Positions 15,577 to 24,012 of a DNA stretch of 26,504 bases are shown here, one piece after another. The position numbers and the translations under genes were made by a program. The stretch is taken from the NCBI GenBank assembly GCA_002402905.1, contig DHGT01000017.1, positions 58,162 through 84,665 of the forward strand, read 5' to 3'. Within the stretch, counting starts at the first letter, position 1, and the number at the start of each line of letters is the position of its first letter. The notes under the pieces are model-generated. The model had not been told where the DNA came from, ran no database searches, and saw only the letters and a list, made by a program, of their open reading frames with translations. This DNA comes from Desulfatitalea sp. UBA4791. GTDB taxonomy: Bacteria; Desulfobacterota; Desulfobacteria; Desulfobacterales; Desulfosarcinaceae.

Positions 15577-15612
15577 AAAAAAAAAGACCGTGGGCGGTTC
15601 GTGCCCACGGTC
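15577..15612 (-). terminator. Intrinsic terminator of the aroFB attenuator
   Basis: A perfect 10-bp stem, GACCGTGGGC with GCCCACGGTC (15612-15603 and 15595-15586), closes a seven-base loop and is followed by nine T residues (15585-15577). It sits between the leader peptide and aroF, 48 bases before the aroF start, so it can only act as a conditional terminator for aroFB. Confidence 0.9.
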
Positions 15613-15656
15613 CGGAAATCTGAGTTGTCGGGATCGACACCGGTCAACCGGTGGGC
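15603..15656 (-). promoter_or_regulatory. Antiterminator pairing of the aroFB attenuator
   Basis: Segment 2 (GCCCACCGGT, 15656-15647) nearly repeats the 3' arm of the terminator. It can pair with segment 3 (15611-15603) over nine base pairs with one bulged C, which would prevent terminator formation. Segment 1, containing the tandem Trp codons, can pair with segment 2 over about seven base pairs (two G-U). A second small hairpin, CACCGGT/ACCGGTG, overlaps the leader stop. This is the classical set of alternative folds of ribosome-mediated attenuation. Confidence 0.75.
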
Positions 15657-15727
15657 AAACGGCGCCACAGCGCAAAGCGCCACCAATTTCCCCCGATTCG
15701 ACCGTTTGCTTTTGTCCCGAATGCCAT
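15644..15727 (-). CDS. Trp-rich leader peptide of the aroFB attenuator
   Basis: A 27-codon reading frame starts at the ATG at 15727 behind GAGGTG and ends in TGA at 15644. It encodes Trp15-Trp16, Phe18 and Trp21 in the segment GNWWRFALWRR. Three Trp codons in seven is far above chance. A ribosome stalled at Trp15/16 or Trp21 for lack of charged tRNA-Trp would leave segment 2 (beginning at codon 24) free to form the antiterminator. A ribosome reaching the stop would cover it and allow termination. The peptide itself probably has no other role. Confidence 0.8.
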   Translation of the reverse strand: MAFGTKANGRIGGNWWRFALWRRLPTG

Positions 15728-15749
15728 TGTTCACCTCGAATTGAAGGCG

Positions 15750-15778
15750 ATAAGAGCACTGTGTCCGATTTTTGTCAA
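15750..15778 (-). promoter_or_regulatory. Sigma-70-like promoter of aroFB
   Basis: A perfect -35 TTGACA (15778-15773) and a -10 TCTTAT (15755-15750, four of six) have an ideal 17-base spacer. Transcription should start near 15743, about 16 bases before the leader-peptide ATG, so the message begins with the attenuator. Confidence 0.7.
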
Positions 15779-15910
15779 GTTTTTCCACGATCGGACGATA
15801 ATATTTAGATGGTCACGTTTTTGTCCATCTTTAGAACGCTATTTTTGCGCCTTGAGCGCTCATATATGATTTAACCCATTTTTTGTTCCACATGAAAAGG
15901 AGTTGGTGAA

Positions 15911-16369
15911 ATGCATTGTAATTTCAATGGAAAAATCAAATTGTGGTGTGTCGCGGCGGTCATCGGGCTAATGGTTTTGTCGGCGGGCGGCGCCCTGGCC
16001 GATGCAAACGCGGTGGTTCGAATCACGAGTCCGGTGTATGATAGCAATCATACGGTCGGTGACACGATCTATCTGACATGCAGTGTCAAAGATTCTGCCG
16101 GCGCCGATGTGAGCGGACTGGAGCTGATCTGGATTTCGAACCTGGATGGGCGCATCGGTACGGGAAAGAGCGTGACCACGAACAAATTGAGCACGGGGAT
16201 TCACCTCATCACGCTCAATGCCACCAATGGCGCCGGCGCGGCCGTCGGATCGGACGCTATTAAAATCAAGGTGAGTTATGTCAACAAAAACCAGGATACC
16301 AAATCAACCGGAGTCGTCGACATCGACAACACCGGCGGGGAAGGATACGTCGTCAATCCCATGTTCTAA
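15911..16369 (+). CDS. Secreted protein with a single Ig-like domain
   Basis: The 152-residue product has a signal peptide (positive Lys8/Lys10, hydrophobic core 11-25, likely cleavage after ALA at residue 30). One beta-sandwich domain of bacterial Ig/PKD-like type follows: ITSP...GDTIYL.CSV.DSAG...SGLEL.WIS.LDGRIGTG, then LSTGIHLITLNATNGAG and a closing IKIKV strand. The tail (after residue 125) is polar and probably flexible. AAGGAG lies eight bases before the ATG. Such domains usually mediate binding or act as modules of surface proteins; here it stands alone and no enzyme domain is present. A 10-base palindrome (TGAGCGCTCA, 15853-15862) upstream may be a regulatory site. Function unknown. 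Confidence 0.85.
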   Translation: MHCNFNGKIKLWCVAAVIGLMVLSAGGALADANAVVRITSPVYDSNHTVGDTIYLTCSVKDSAGADVSGLELIWISNLDGRIGTGKSVTTNKLSTGIHLITLNATNGAGAAVGSDAIKIKVSYVNKNQDTKSTGVVDIDNTGGEGYVVNPMF

Positions 16370-16430
16370 CCGCTCTGAAACCGACGGGGCGGCGGCGTGC
16401 GGTGTTCAGGACAGGCTGAACGGTTGCCGT

Positions 16431-16931
16431 GTGACCATCGACCAGCTGCACGCGCTGCCCCTGTACCATCGCCAGATCATTCCCGACGATTACATGGACG
16501 CCATGGGCCACATGAACGTGCGCTGGTACATGGCCCTGTTCGACGAGGCCACCTGGCATTTCTTCGACGATCTGGGGCTGAGCACCGACTATTTCAAAGC
16601 CCACCAGGCCGGCGGCTTCGCCCTTCGCCATTTCATCAATTACTGGAGCGAGGTGCATGCCGGAGAAACCGTGGCCGTGCACACCCGGCTTCTGGAACGA
16701 TCGGCCAAGCGTTTCCATTTCATGCATTTTCTCATCAATGAGAGTACTTGCCAGGCGGCCGCCAGCCTGGAATCCCTTTGCACTCATGCCGATCTGCGGC
16801 AACGCAAATCCTCACCCTTTCCGCCGGCCATCGCCGAGCGGCTCGACGCCCACCTGGTAAAAAACCAGCGGCTCGACTGGCAGGCCCCGGTGTGCGGCGC
16901 CATCACCCTTTTGCCCGACCAGGCCATATAG
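16431..16931 (+). CDS. Hotdog-fold acyl-CoA thioesterase (4HBT family)
   Basis: This protein of about 166 residues carries the 4-hydroxybenzoyl-CoA thioesterase-type signature DAMGHMNVRWYMALFDEA. Asp23 (counted from the chosen start) corresponds to the catalytic aspartate of the family. The long helix that packs in the hotdog fold follows (TWHFFDDLG), then the strands around HFINYWSEVHAGETVAVHTRLLE. The natural substrate cannot be told from sequence. No ATG lies where the family normally begins, and the GTG at 16431 is the best start; the frame stays open further upstream to 16278, overlapping the previous gene, so the start is uncertain. The LysE-like gene follows after 31 bases. Confidence 0.8.
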   Translation: MTIDQLHALPLYHRQIIPDDYMDAMGHMNVRWYMALFDEATWHFFDDLGLSTDYFKAHQAGGFALRHFINYWSEVHAGETVAVHTRLLERSAKRFHFMHFLINESTCQAAASLESLCTHADLRQRKSSPFPPAIAERLDAHLVKNQRLDWQAPVCGAITLLPDQAI

Positions 16932-16962
16932 CCGATCCCATCGACGAGGGCGGGACACACGC

Positions 16963-17571
16963 ATGTTGAACGAGTTGACCATGGGGATGTTGCTGGGACT
17001 TTCCGCCGGCCTGTCGCCGGGCCCCCTGCTGGCGCTCGTCATGACCGAGACCCTCGCCCACGGTACCCGGGCCGGTCTGCGGGTAGCCCTGGCCCCGCTG
17101 GTGACCGATGCACCGATCATCCTGGTGACCGTCCTCATCCTGTCCAGGTTGACCGAATTTCGACCCCTCCTGGGCATCATTTCCCTTGCCGGGGGGCTGT
17201 TCGTCTGCTACTTGGGCGTCAGCCATCTGCGCGTGCATCCGGCTTCCATCGATCTGCATGACGCCCGACCGCGTTCGCTTTTCAAGGGGATCGTGGTCAA
17301 TTTTCTCAGCCCCCACCCCTATCTGTTCTGGCTGGGCGTCGGCGCTCCGACTATCACGCGCGCCGTGGCCAAAGGCCCGATCGCGCCCCTGGCCTTCATC
17401 GGCGGGTTTTACCTCCTGCTGGTGGGATCCAAGGTGGCCCTGGCCGTCGCCGTGGGTAAATCGAGCGCCTTTTTGACGGGCCGGTGGTACCTCGGCATCA
17501 TGCGATTGCTCGGCGGGCTGCTGATCGTCCTCGGCATCCTGCTGTTCCGGGAAGGGTTGCGGTTGTTGTAG
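16963..17571 (+). CDS. LysE/RhtB-family exporter
   Basis: This is a 202-residue inner-membrane protein with about six helices. The family's N-terminal signature is clear: GLSAGLSPGPLLALVMTETL, then HGTRAGLRVALAPLVTDAPI. The central FKGIVVNFLSPHPYLFWLGVG segment corresponds to the GF..NLLNPKA/FW motif of LysE-type amino acid exporters. Such proteins export amino acids or related metabolites using the proton gradient. The substrate is not predictable here. It follows the thioesterase gene closely and may be cotranscribed with it. Confidence 0.88.
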   Translation: MLNELTMGMLLGLSAGLSPGPLLALVMTETLAHGTRAGLRVALAPLVTDAPIILVTVLILSRLTEFRPLLGIISLAGGLFVCYLGVSHLRVHPASIDLHDARPRSLFKGIVVNFLSPHPYLFWLGVGAPTITRAVAKGPIAPLAFIGGFYLLLVGSKVALAVAVGKSSAFLTGRWYLGIMRLLGGLLIVLGILLFREGLRLL

Positions 17572-17624
17572 ATTCGGTTGGAGGGTGAGGGGACCGCAAT
17601 ACTTGTAATTTGGATTTTTACGGC

Positions 17625-17652
17625 TTGATTATTGAAAACGATTTCTTAAAAT
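17625..17652 (+). promoter_or_regulatory. Candidate sigma-70-like promoter upstream of ftsH
   Basis: TTGATT (17625-17630) and TAAAAT (17647-17652) with a 16-base spacer stand in an AT-rich island of an otherwise GC-rich, gene-free 289-base interval (17572-17860). The predicted leader to ftsH would be about 200 bases. The rest of the interval holds nothing I can assign. Confidence 0.35.
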
Positions 17653-17860
17653 TGACTGATAAGTGACAAGCCGCTGAACCGCCATTCAAGATCCCTTACT
17701 TCGAGCGGCGCCTGTATGATGCCATGATCATCCAATCTCGAACCGCCTGCATCGGGAGGTGGAGCCGGTGGGTGATGGCAAAAAGCGTCTTTTCGATATG
17801 TGGCCTCGCGGGGAATCGAACCGCCCTTTTTCGGATGGGCACGACTAAAGAGGGGAGCGT

Positions 17861-19651
17861 ATGGAAAACAAGACCAAGTTCAACATCTGGTACATCCTGA
17901 TGGCGGTGTGGGGCATTTTGCTGCTGCAGAACCTGATTTTTTCCCAGTTTCGGCCCAAGGTGATCCCATACAGCGAGTTCATGCAAGCGGTGATGGAGGA
18001 CAAGGTGGTCGAAATTGCCATCGCCAAGGATCGCATCAGCGGCAAGATGAAAGACGACGAGGGCGGCGAAGTACTTTTTACCACCGTGCGCGTGGACACG
18101 GATCTTTCCGATGCGTTGACAGAGCACAACGTGAAGTTTTCCGGAGAGGTGGAAAACACGCTCTTTAAGACGATCCTGTCGTGGGTGCTGCCGGTGCTGC
18201 TCTTTTTCGGGGTCTGGTATTTCCTGATGCAGCGCATGCAGGCCGGCCAGGTGGGCATGATGCAGTTCGGCAAGAACAAGGCCAAGATCATCGGCGAAAA
18301 GGACATCGAGACGCGCTTCAGCGACGTGGCCGGGGCCGACGAGGCCAAGGAGGAGCTGCAGGAGATCGTCAGCTTCTTGAAACAGCCCCAGGACTATGTG
18401 GCCATCGGCGGCCAGATGCCCCGAGGGGTGCTGCTGGTGGGACCGCCGGGTACCGGTAAAACCCTGATCGCCAGGGCCGTGGCCGGCGAGGCGGGGGTTC
18501 CCTTCTTTTCCATCAGCGGATCGGAATTTGTGGAGATGTTCGTGGGCATGGGGGCCGCTCGGGTGCGCGATCTGTTCGTACAGGCGCGCGAAAAGGCGCC
18601 GTGCATCATCTTCATCGACGAGCTGGACGCCCTCGGCAAGGCGCGCGGTGCCGGCATGATGGGCGGCCACGACGAGCGCGAACAGACCCTAAACCAGTTG
18701 TTGGTGGAGATGGACGGCTTCGATCCCAGCCACGGGATCATTATCATGGCGGCCACCAACCGGCCCGAGGTGCTCGATCCGGCCCTGTTGCGATCCGGTC
18801 GCTTCGACCGCCAGGTGCTCATCGACCGGCCCGATATCAACGGCCGCCTGGCCATCTTGCAGATCCACGCCAAGCGGATCAAGCTGGCCGAGGATGTGGA
18901 TCTTTCGGTGATCGCCCAGAAGACCCCCGGTTTTTCAGGGGCCGACCTGGCCAACGTGCTCAACGAGGCGGCACTGCTGGCGGTGCGCAAGAAGAAGCAG
19001 ACTGTGGGCATGGAGGAGCTCGACGAGGCCGTGGACCGCATCATCGGGGGCCTGGAGAAGAAAAACCGGGTGATCAACCCCAAGGAGAAGAAAATCGTGG
19101 CCTATCACGAGGTGGGGCATGCCCTGACCGCCGTGCTCACACCGGGCACCGACCCGGTGCATAAAATTTCCATCATTCCGCGCGGCCTGGCCGCCCTGGG
19201 ATACACCCAGCAGCGGCCCACCGAAGACCGCTACCTGATGAGCTACGAAGAGCTGCTGTCCAAGATCGATGTGCTGCTCGGTGGGCGCGTGGCCGAAAAG
19301 ATCATGTTCAACAGCGCGACCACCGGGGCGGGCAACGATTTGATGCGCGCCACCGATATCGCCCGCGCCATGGTGGCCGAATATGGCATGGGCGAAACCC
19401 TGGGGCTGTCGACCTATCCCCGGCAGCGCACACCGGTTTTCCTGCAGACCGACCAGGCTTTTGGCGGCGCCCGCGAGTACAGCGAGGCCACGGCGGCCAG
19501 ATTGGATGAGGAGATCAAGGCGCTTCTCGATCAACGGGAGCAGCATGTGCGGGATCTGCTCACCGATCACAAGGAGGCGCTGATGCGGATCGCCGAGCGT
19601 CTACTGGAAAAAGAGGTGATCTTCGAGGACGAATTCAAGAGTTTGATTTAG
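17861..19651 (+). CDS. ftsH: ATP-dependent zinc metalloprotease FtsH
   Basis: FtsH is a membrane-bound AAA+ protease that degrades misfolded membrane proteins and short-lived regulators. This 596-residue copy has two helices (about residues 9-28 and 106-123) flanking a small extracytoplasmic domain. The AAA domain follows with Walker A GPPGTGKT (194-201), Walker B IIFIDELDALG (249-259), and the second-region-of-homology pattern ATNRPEVLDPALLRSGRFDRQ. The zinc site is HEVGH (416-420), a permitted HExxH in which the common alanine is valine; the third ligand is likely the Asp in TTGAGNDLMRAT. The C-terminal tail found in many FtsH proteins is short here. AGAGGGGAG precedes the ATG. Confidence 0.96.
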   Translation: MENKTKFNIWYILMAVWGILLLQNLIFSQFRPKVIPYSEFMQAVMEDKVVEIAIAKDRISGKMKDDEGGEVLFTTVRVDTDLSDALTEHNVKFSGEVENTLFKTILSWVLPVLLFFGVWYFLMQRMQAGQVGMMQFGKNKAKIIGEKDIETRFSDVAGADEAKEELQEIVSFLKQPQDYVAIGGQMPRGVLLVGPPGTGKTLIARAVAGEAGVPFFSISGSEFVEMFVGMGAARVRDLFVQAREKAPCIIFIDELDALGKARGAGMMGGHDEREQTLNQLLVEMDGFDPSHGIIIMAATNRPEVLDPALLRSGRFDRQVLIDRPDINGRLAILQIHAKRIKLAEDVDLSVIAQKTPGFSGADLANVLNEAALLAVRKKKQTVGMEELDEAVDRIIGGLEKKNRVINPKEKKIVAYHEVGHALTAVLTPGTDPVHKISIIPRGLAALGYTQQRPTEDRYLMSYEELLSKIDVLLGGRVAEKIMFNSATTGAGNDLMRATDIARAMVAEYGMGETLGLSTYPRQRTPVFLQTDQAFGGAREYSEATAARLDEEIKALLDQREQHVRDLLTDHKEALMRIAERLLEKEVIFEDEFKSLI

Positions 19652-19666
19652 GCGGAAAAAGACACC

Positions 19667-19697
19667 TCACAGGGCGGGCCTGGCGCCCGCCCTGTGA
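19667..19697. terminator. Bidirectional terminator between ftsH and cydB
   Basis: A 13-bp perfect stem (TCACAGGGCGGGC with its complement) closes a five-base loop in the 56 bases between two convergent genes. ACACC/GGTGT flanks extend it further. On the minus strand a run of five T residues lies several bases downstream, so it should terminate cydB; on the plus strand there is no T run, so its effect on ftsH is less certain. Confidence 0.75.
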
Positions 19698-19707
19698 TGG
19701 GTGTGTG

Positions 19708-20724
19708 CTAGTACATCATGTCTTCGGTGCGGATCTTGTCTTTGAACAGATGGTAGGACCAGATCTGATAGGCCAGTACCAGGGGTACGAAAAACAACAC
19801 GACGAAAAGCATGATTTTCAAGGTCAGCGGGCTGGACGAGGCGTTATGCGCCGTCAGGCTGTACGCCGGATCGATGCTCGACGGAAACAGGTTGGGGAAG
19901 AGCCCGACCACGCCGAAAAAGGTGCAGCCGATGATGGTCACGGCCGAAGCGACCCAGGCCTTGAAGATCTCTTTTCTGGCCAGAAAGACCTTGGCGCCGA
20001 AGAGACCGGCCACGGCCAGCAGGACGATGACGAAGAGCACGGGATTGGCCAGATAGTTGTCATAGAGCCGGGTGGCGAACCAGCTGGCGATCAGAAAGAC
20101 CACGGCGACCACCAGCAGGACCGGCCAGATGCCGTTGGCTGTTTTTATGGCCCGGTCGTGAATGGGGCCCTGACTTCGCAACGAGAGCCACAGGGATCCG
20201 TGCTGCAGGAAGAGAAGTAAAAAGAGCAGGCCCCCCAGCAGGCCATAGGGGTTGAGCAGGGTGAGCAGGGTGCCCTGGTAGACCCCTTCGTGATCGAACG
20301 GTATGCCCCGGAAGATGTTGGCAAAGGCCACCCCGAAAAGAATGGCGGGCAGCACGCTGCCGACAAAAATGCAGGTGTCCCATATCTTCGTCCATTTGGG
20401 GTCGTCGATCTTGTGCCGGAATTCGAACGACACCCCCCGGATGATCAGCGCGAAGAGAATCAGCATCAAGGCGGTGTAAAGCGACGAAAACATGACCGCG
20501 TAGACAAGCGGAAATGCGGCGAAGGTGACGCCGCCGGCGGTCAGCAGCCACACCTGATTCCCATCCCAAACCGGCCCCATGGCGTTGATCATGGTGCGTT
20601 TGTCCTCATCGCTCTTGCCCAGGAAGGGATAGAGCGATCCGATCCCCAGGTCGAATCCGTCCGTAATGAAGTAGATCGCCCAGAGCAACCCCCAAAGCAA
20701 AAACCATATGTTCTGTAGTGCCAT
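19708..20724 (-). CDS. cydB: Cytochrome bd oxidase subunit II
   Basis: CydB pairs with CydA in the cytochrome bd quinol oxidase, which reduces oxygen to water at very low oxygen tension. The 338-residue protein has about eight to nine helices and the expected landmarks: FITDGFDLGIG near the start, NAMGPVWDGNQVWLLTAGG (residues 48-66), RGVSFEFRHK, and TLLNPYGLLGG in the middle. It ends in a short charged tail. It lies 88 bases after cydA and closes the cydDCAB order. In an anaerobe this oxidase most likely protects against oxygen rather than supporting growth. Confidence 0.95.
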   Translation of the reverse strand: MALQNIWFLLWGLLWAIYFITDGFDLGIGSLYPFLGKSDEDKRTMINAMGPVWDGNQVWLLTAGGVTFAAFPLVYAVMFSSLYTALMLILFALIIRGVSFEFRHKIDDPKWTKIWDTCIFVGSVLPAILFGVAFANIFRGIPFDHEGVYQGTLLTLLNPYGLLGGLLFLLLFLQHGSLWLSLRSQGPIHDRAIKTANGIWPVLLVVAVVFLIASWFATRLYDNYLANPVLFVIVLLAVAGLFGAKVFLARKEIFKAWVASAVTIIGCTFFGVVGLFPNLFPSSIDPAYSLTAHNASSSPLTLKIMLFVVLFFVPLVLAYQIWSYHLFKDKIRTEDMMY

Positions 20725-20812
20725 CTTGATCTCCTGGTTCGTTATGCTTCAATCAATGGATTTTTTAGCGGATTTTTTAACCGTGGGCGCGATCGAAGTC
20801 CATTCGCTGGAA

Positions 20813-22165
20813 TCAGGCCGTCTTCAGCGGCCGTCCGATCGCCCCGTGCCCATTATCGTCGCCGTCCAGGTCAGGCCCCTGGATGGCCTTGCGGGCGATC
20901 AGGTAGAAACCGGCCAGGCCCAGCAGGCCATACACGATGATGAAGGCAGCCAGGCTGATGCCCACCTGGGAGGCGGCGATGGGCGAATCGGCCTCCGCCG
21001 TTTTCATCAGCCCGTACACGATCCAGGGCTGCCGCCCGATTTCGGTGACCAGCCATCCCAGTTGGATGGCCAGGTAGGGCAGCGGGATCGCCGCGACCAT
21101 GATCTTGAGGTAGAGGGGGGAGTTCACCAGTTTGTCTTTGAGAAACAGGCCGGCGATGGAGAGCAGGATGAACACCGCGCCCAGGCCCACCATGCCTTTG
21201 AAGGCAAAGGATGTGATCAGCACCGGCGGGTGTTCTTCCTTGGGAAAATCGTTGAGCCCTTTGATTTCTGCGTTGAAATCGTGTTTGACCAGCAGGCTCA
21301 GCGCGCCGGGGATGGGGCCGATCTCGATGGTGTTGCGTCCGTTTTCTTCATCGGGCCAGGCGAACAGGTAAACCGGGGCCGCCTTCTGGGTTTCCCACAG
21401 CGATTCCATGGCCGCCAGCTTGGCGGGCTGCTTTTCTCCCACCACCACGCCGTTGAGATCTCCCATGATGAAGACCACCAGGGAGGAGACGACGGCAAAG
21501 CCCAATCCTGTCTTGAACGAGCGATCGAAGAAGTGCACGTTTTTCTTCTTGAGCAGGTGGTAGGCGCTGATCCCCATGATGAAAAAGGCGCCCAGCACCA
21601 TGGCCGAGCTGATGGTATGAATGATTTTGACCACGGCGAACTTCTGGGTCACCACTGCCGCGAAATCGGTGAGCTCCGCCCGGCCTTCGCGGATGGTGTA
21701 GCCGACCGGACTCTGCATCCAGGCATTGGCTACCAGGATCCATACGGCGGACAGGTGGGAACCCAGCGCCACCATCCACATGACGGCGGCATGGGCCTTT
21801 TTGGAGAGTTTGTTCCAGCCGAAGATCCATACGCCGATGAGGGTCGATTCGAGGAAAAAGGATGCGGTGGCCTCTATGGCCAGCAGGGAGCCGAAGATAT
21901 CGCCCACATAGGCGCTGTAGCGCGACCAGTTGGTGCCGAACTGGAATTCCAGGGTGATGCCTGTGACCACGCCCACGGCAAAGTTGATGAGAAACAGCTT
22001 GGCCCAGAACTTGGTCATGTCCAGGTAGGTCTTGTCTCCGGTGCGGACGTACTTGGTTTCCATGTAGGCCACGATGATCGAGAGCCCCAGGGTCAGGGGC
22101 ACGAAGAGAAAGTGGAACATGGTCGTGGCCGCGAACTGAAATCTCGACAGCAAGAGTGCATCCAT
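20813..22165 (-). CDS. cydA: Cytochrome bd oxidase subunit I
   Basis: CydA carries haems b558, b595 and d and the quinol site. The 450-residue protein starts MDALLLSRFQF; AGGA lies seven bases before the ATG at 22165. His18 in MFHFLF matches the high-spin haem ligand, a later His in VVKIIHTIS matches the b558 ligand, and GRQPWIVYGLMKT holds the conserved Arg and the Met ligand region. The quinol loop after about residue 255 is short, so this is a short-Q-loop enzyme like those of many Gram-positives and anaerobes. The 98 bases between cydC and cydA hold no other gene. Confidence 0.96.
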   Translation of the reverse strand: MDALLLSRFQFAATTMFHFLFVPLTLGLSIIVAYMETKYVRTGDKTYLDMTKFWAKLFLINFAVGVVTGITLEFQFGTNWSRYSAYVGDIFGSLLAIEATASFFLESTLIGVWIFGWNKLSKKAHAAVMWMVALGSHLSAVWILVANAWMQSPVGYTIREGRAELTDFAAVVTQKFAVVKIIHTISSAMVLGAFFIMGISAYHLLKKKNVHFFDRSFKTGLGFAVVSSLVVFIMGDLNGVVVGEKQPAKLAAMESLWETQKAAPVYLFAWPDEENGRNTIEIGPIPGALSLLVKHDFNAEIKGLNDFPKEEHPPVLITSFAFKGMVGLGAVFILLSIAGLFLKDKLVNSPLYLKIMVAAIPLPYLAIQLGWLVTEIGRQPWIVYGLMKTAEADSPIAASQVGISLAAFIIVYGLLGLAGFYLIARKAIQGPDLDGDDNGHGAIGRPLKTA

Positions 22166-22263
22166 AACTGATCCTTTTTCTTTGTTAGGCTTGATTGGGG
22201 GTCGTTTGCCTGCAGGGCGCGGAGCGGCATCGAACCGTCCGATCATCATTCTGAAAAAGTATG

Positions 22264-24012
22264 CTACGACAAAACGCCCCCGGATATCAAGTCCCTATAG
22301 CGCGGATGGTGAGCGTAAAGGGCCTGGTGATCGCCCTCGGCCGTCACCCGGCCGTCATCGAGAAACACCACGCGATCCAACAGGGCCGCTTCGGACGGGC
22401 GATGGGTGATCCACAGGAGGGTCTTGCCGTTGGTTCGCTCCAGGATGGAGCGCGTCAATATCCGGGCCGTGCGGGGATCGAGGCCTTCGGTAGGTTCGTC
22501 CAGGACCCATATCGGCGCATCGCTCAGGAAGGCCCGTGCCACGGCCAGGCGTCTGGCCTGTCCGCCGGACAGGCGGCGGCCGGTCTCGCCCAGCCAGGTC
22601 TCCAGGCCGTCGGGCAGCTCGGCCAGGAGTTGCGTCAGGCCGGCTGCGGCCAGGGCATCGCGCAATTGTGCCTGGGAGGCCTCGGGATAGGACAGCCGCA
22701 GATTATCGGCCAGGGTGGCATTGAAGATATGGGCCTGCTGGGAAATGATGCACACCCAGCGCCGCAAATCCGCTTCGCTGAAAGTCCGCAGTTCGCGGCC
22801 GCCGATCAGGATGCGGCCCTCATCAGGGTCCTGGAACCGGGCCAACAGGTGGGCCAGGGTGCTTTTGCCCGCGCCCGAGGCGCCGAGAACCGCCACCCGT
22901 CGGCCGGACGCCACGCGCAGGTCGAACCGGTCGAGGACCGGCGGCGCCCCAGGGGCATAAGCGAAGCGGACACGATCAAAGGACAGGTCGAATCCGTCCG
23001 GCGGTGGGCCGCTCACGGGTGGAAAAGCGACCGGTGCAGCGGCATCGGTGATTTCGACCAGGCGCCTGGCCGCCTCCCGGGTGCGCGACAGGTAGAGAAA
23101 GGCGTTGGGCAACGGCCAGAAGGCATCGAATGACGTCAGAAAGGCCAACATGGCCAGGGCCAATCGGGCGCCATCGAGCCGGCCGTCGGCGCAGCGGCCC
23201 GCACCGACATAGAGCACCAGGACCACGCCGAGACCGGAAAACAGGACGAGCATCGCCGCGCATGCCCCGTTCAGGGCGTTCATGCGGCCTTGGACCGCCT
23301 GCAACGCCCGGTCATCTTGCCGGATCGCTTCCAGGTGATGGCCGTCCGCGCCGTAGATCCATATTTCCGCCATGCCCTGGAGATAGGCCACGGTGCGGGT
23401 CCGCAGCACGGCGCCGGCGCGGGAGAGCTCCTTGCCTCCGATTCTCCCCAGGCGCGCACTGCCAAAGGGCAGAAGGGCGGTCAGGCCCCACACGGCCGCC
23501 GCGGCCAAGGCCACGCCGGGGTCCAGGTGCCAGAGGAACAGGCCCAGCAGCACGGTCGCCGTGGCCGCGACGGCGGTCGGCGAGAGGACGCGCAGGTAGA
23601 GATTGTCCAGGGTATCGATGTCTTCCACCGCGCGACCGAGGATGTCGCCGCTGGGGTAGCGGAAGAGAACGGCCGGCACCAGGGGTTCGATGCGCCTGAA
23701 AAACCAGCCTCTGAGGCTTTCCAGGATGCGGAAGGTGGCGTCGTGGCTGAAGATCCGCTCTCCATAACGCGCCAGGGTACGCACGAAGGCGAAGAGCCGC
23801 ACGCCCACGCTGGGCAAAAAGAAGTTGAACTGCGCGGCACCGGCAGCGGTCAGGCCGGCCACCGCGGCAGCCGTCAGGAACCATCCGGCCAGGGCCAGCA
23901 GGCCGACCGCGGCCAGCACCGCCAGCCATCCCAGCAGGCTGCCCAACGCCATGGGGCCTTTGTGGCCTTGAACACCGCGCACCAGAGGCCGCCATTCACG
24001 GGGCAAGATCAT
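22264..24012 (-). CDS. cydC: ABC exporter subunit CydC
   Basis: CydC forms with CydD a heterodimeric ABC exporter that moves glutathione/cysteine-type thiols to the periplasm and is needed for assembly of cytochrome bd. The 582-residue protein has six N-terminal helices (to about residue 320) and one ATPase domain with Walker A GASGAGKS, a Q-loop IISQQ, signature LSGGQARR, Walker B IWVLDEP and a WITHR switch histidine. Its ATG lies inside the end of cydD (17-base overlap), which supports coupled expression. Assignment to CydC rather than another exporter rests on sequence character and its place next to cydAB. Confidence 0.9.
   Translation of the reverse strand: MILPREWRPLVRGVQGHKGPMALGSLLGWLAVLAAVGLLALAGWFLTAAAVAGLTAAGAAQFNFFLPSVGVRLFAFVRTLARYGERIFSHDATFRILESLRGWFFRRIEPLVPAVLFRYPSGDILGRAVEDIDTLDNLYLRVLSPTAVAATATVLLGLFLWHLDPGVALAAAAVWGLTALLPFGSARLGRIGGKELSRAGAVLRTRTVAYLQGMAEIWIYGADGHHLEAIRQDDRALQAVQGRMNALNGACAAMLVLFSGLGVVLVLYVGAGRCADGRLDGARLALAMLAFLTSFDAFWPLPNAFLYLSRTREAARRLVEITDAAAPVAFPPVSGPPPDGFDLSFDRVRFAYAPGAPPVLDRFDLRVASGRRVAVLGASGAGKSTLAHLLARFQDPDEGRILIGGRELRTFSEADLRRWVCIISQQAHIFNATLADNLRLSYPEASQAQLRDALAAAGLTQLLAELPDGLETWLGETGRRLSGGQARRLAVARAFLSDAPIWVLDEPTEGLDPRTARILTRSILERTNGKTLLWITHRPSEAALLDRVVFLDDGRVTAEGDHQALYAHHPRYRDLISGGVLS

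Noticed and set aside
17800..17835. tRNA-like T-arm (GGTTCGATTCC on the minus strand)
   Set aside because: The five-base T stem has mismatches, no matching acceptor or anticodon arm is present, and the rest would run into ftsH.
17696..18670. Minus-strand open frame opposite the start of ftsH
   Set aside because: It is His-rich shadow sequence antisense to FtsH motifs. The 17696-17860 part was also read on the plus strand and holds no frame with a start and ribosome site.
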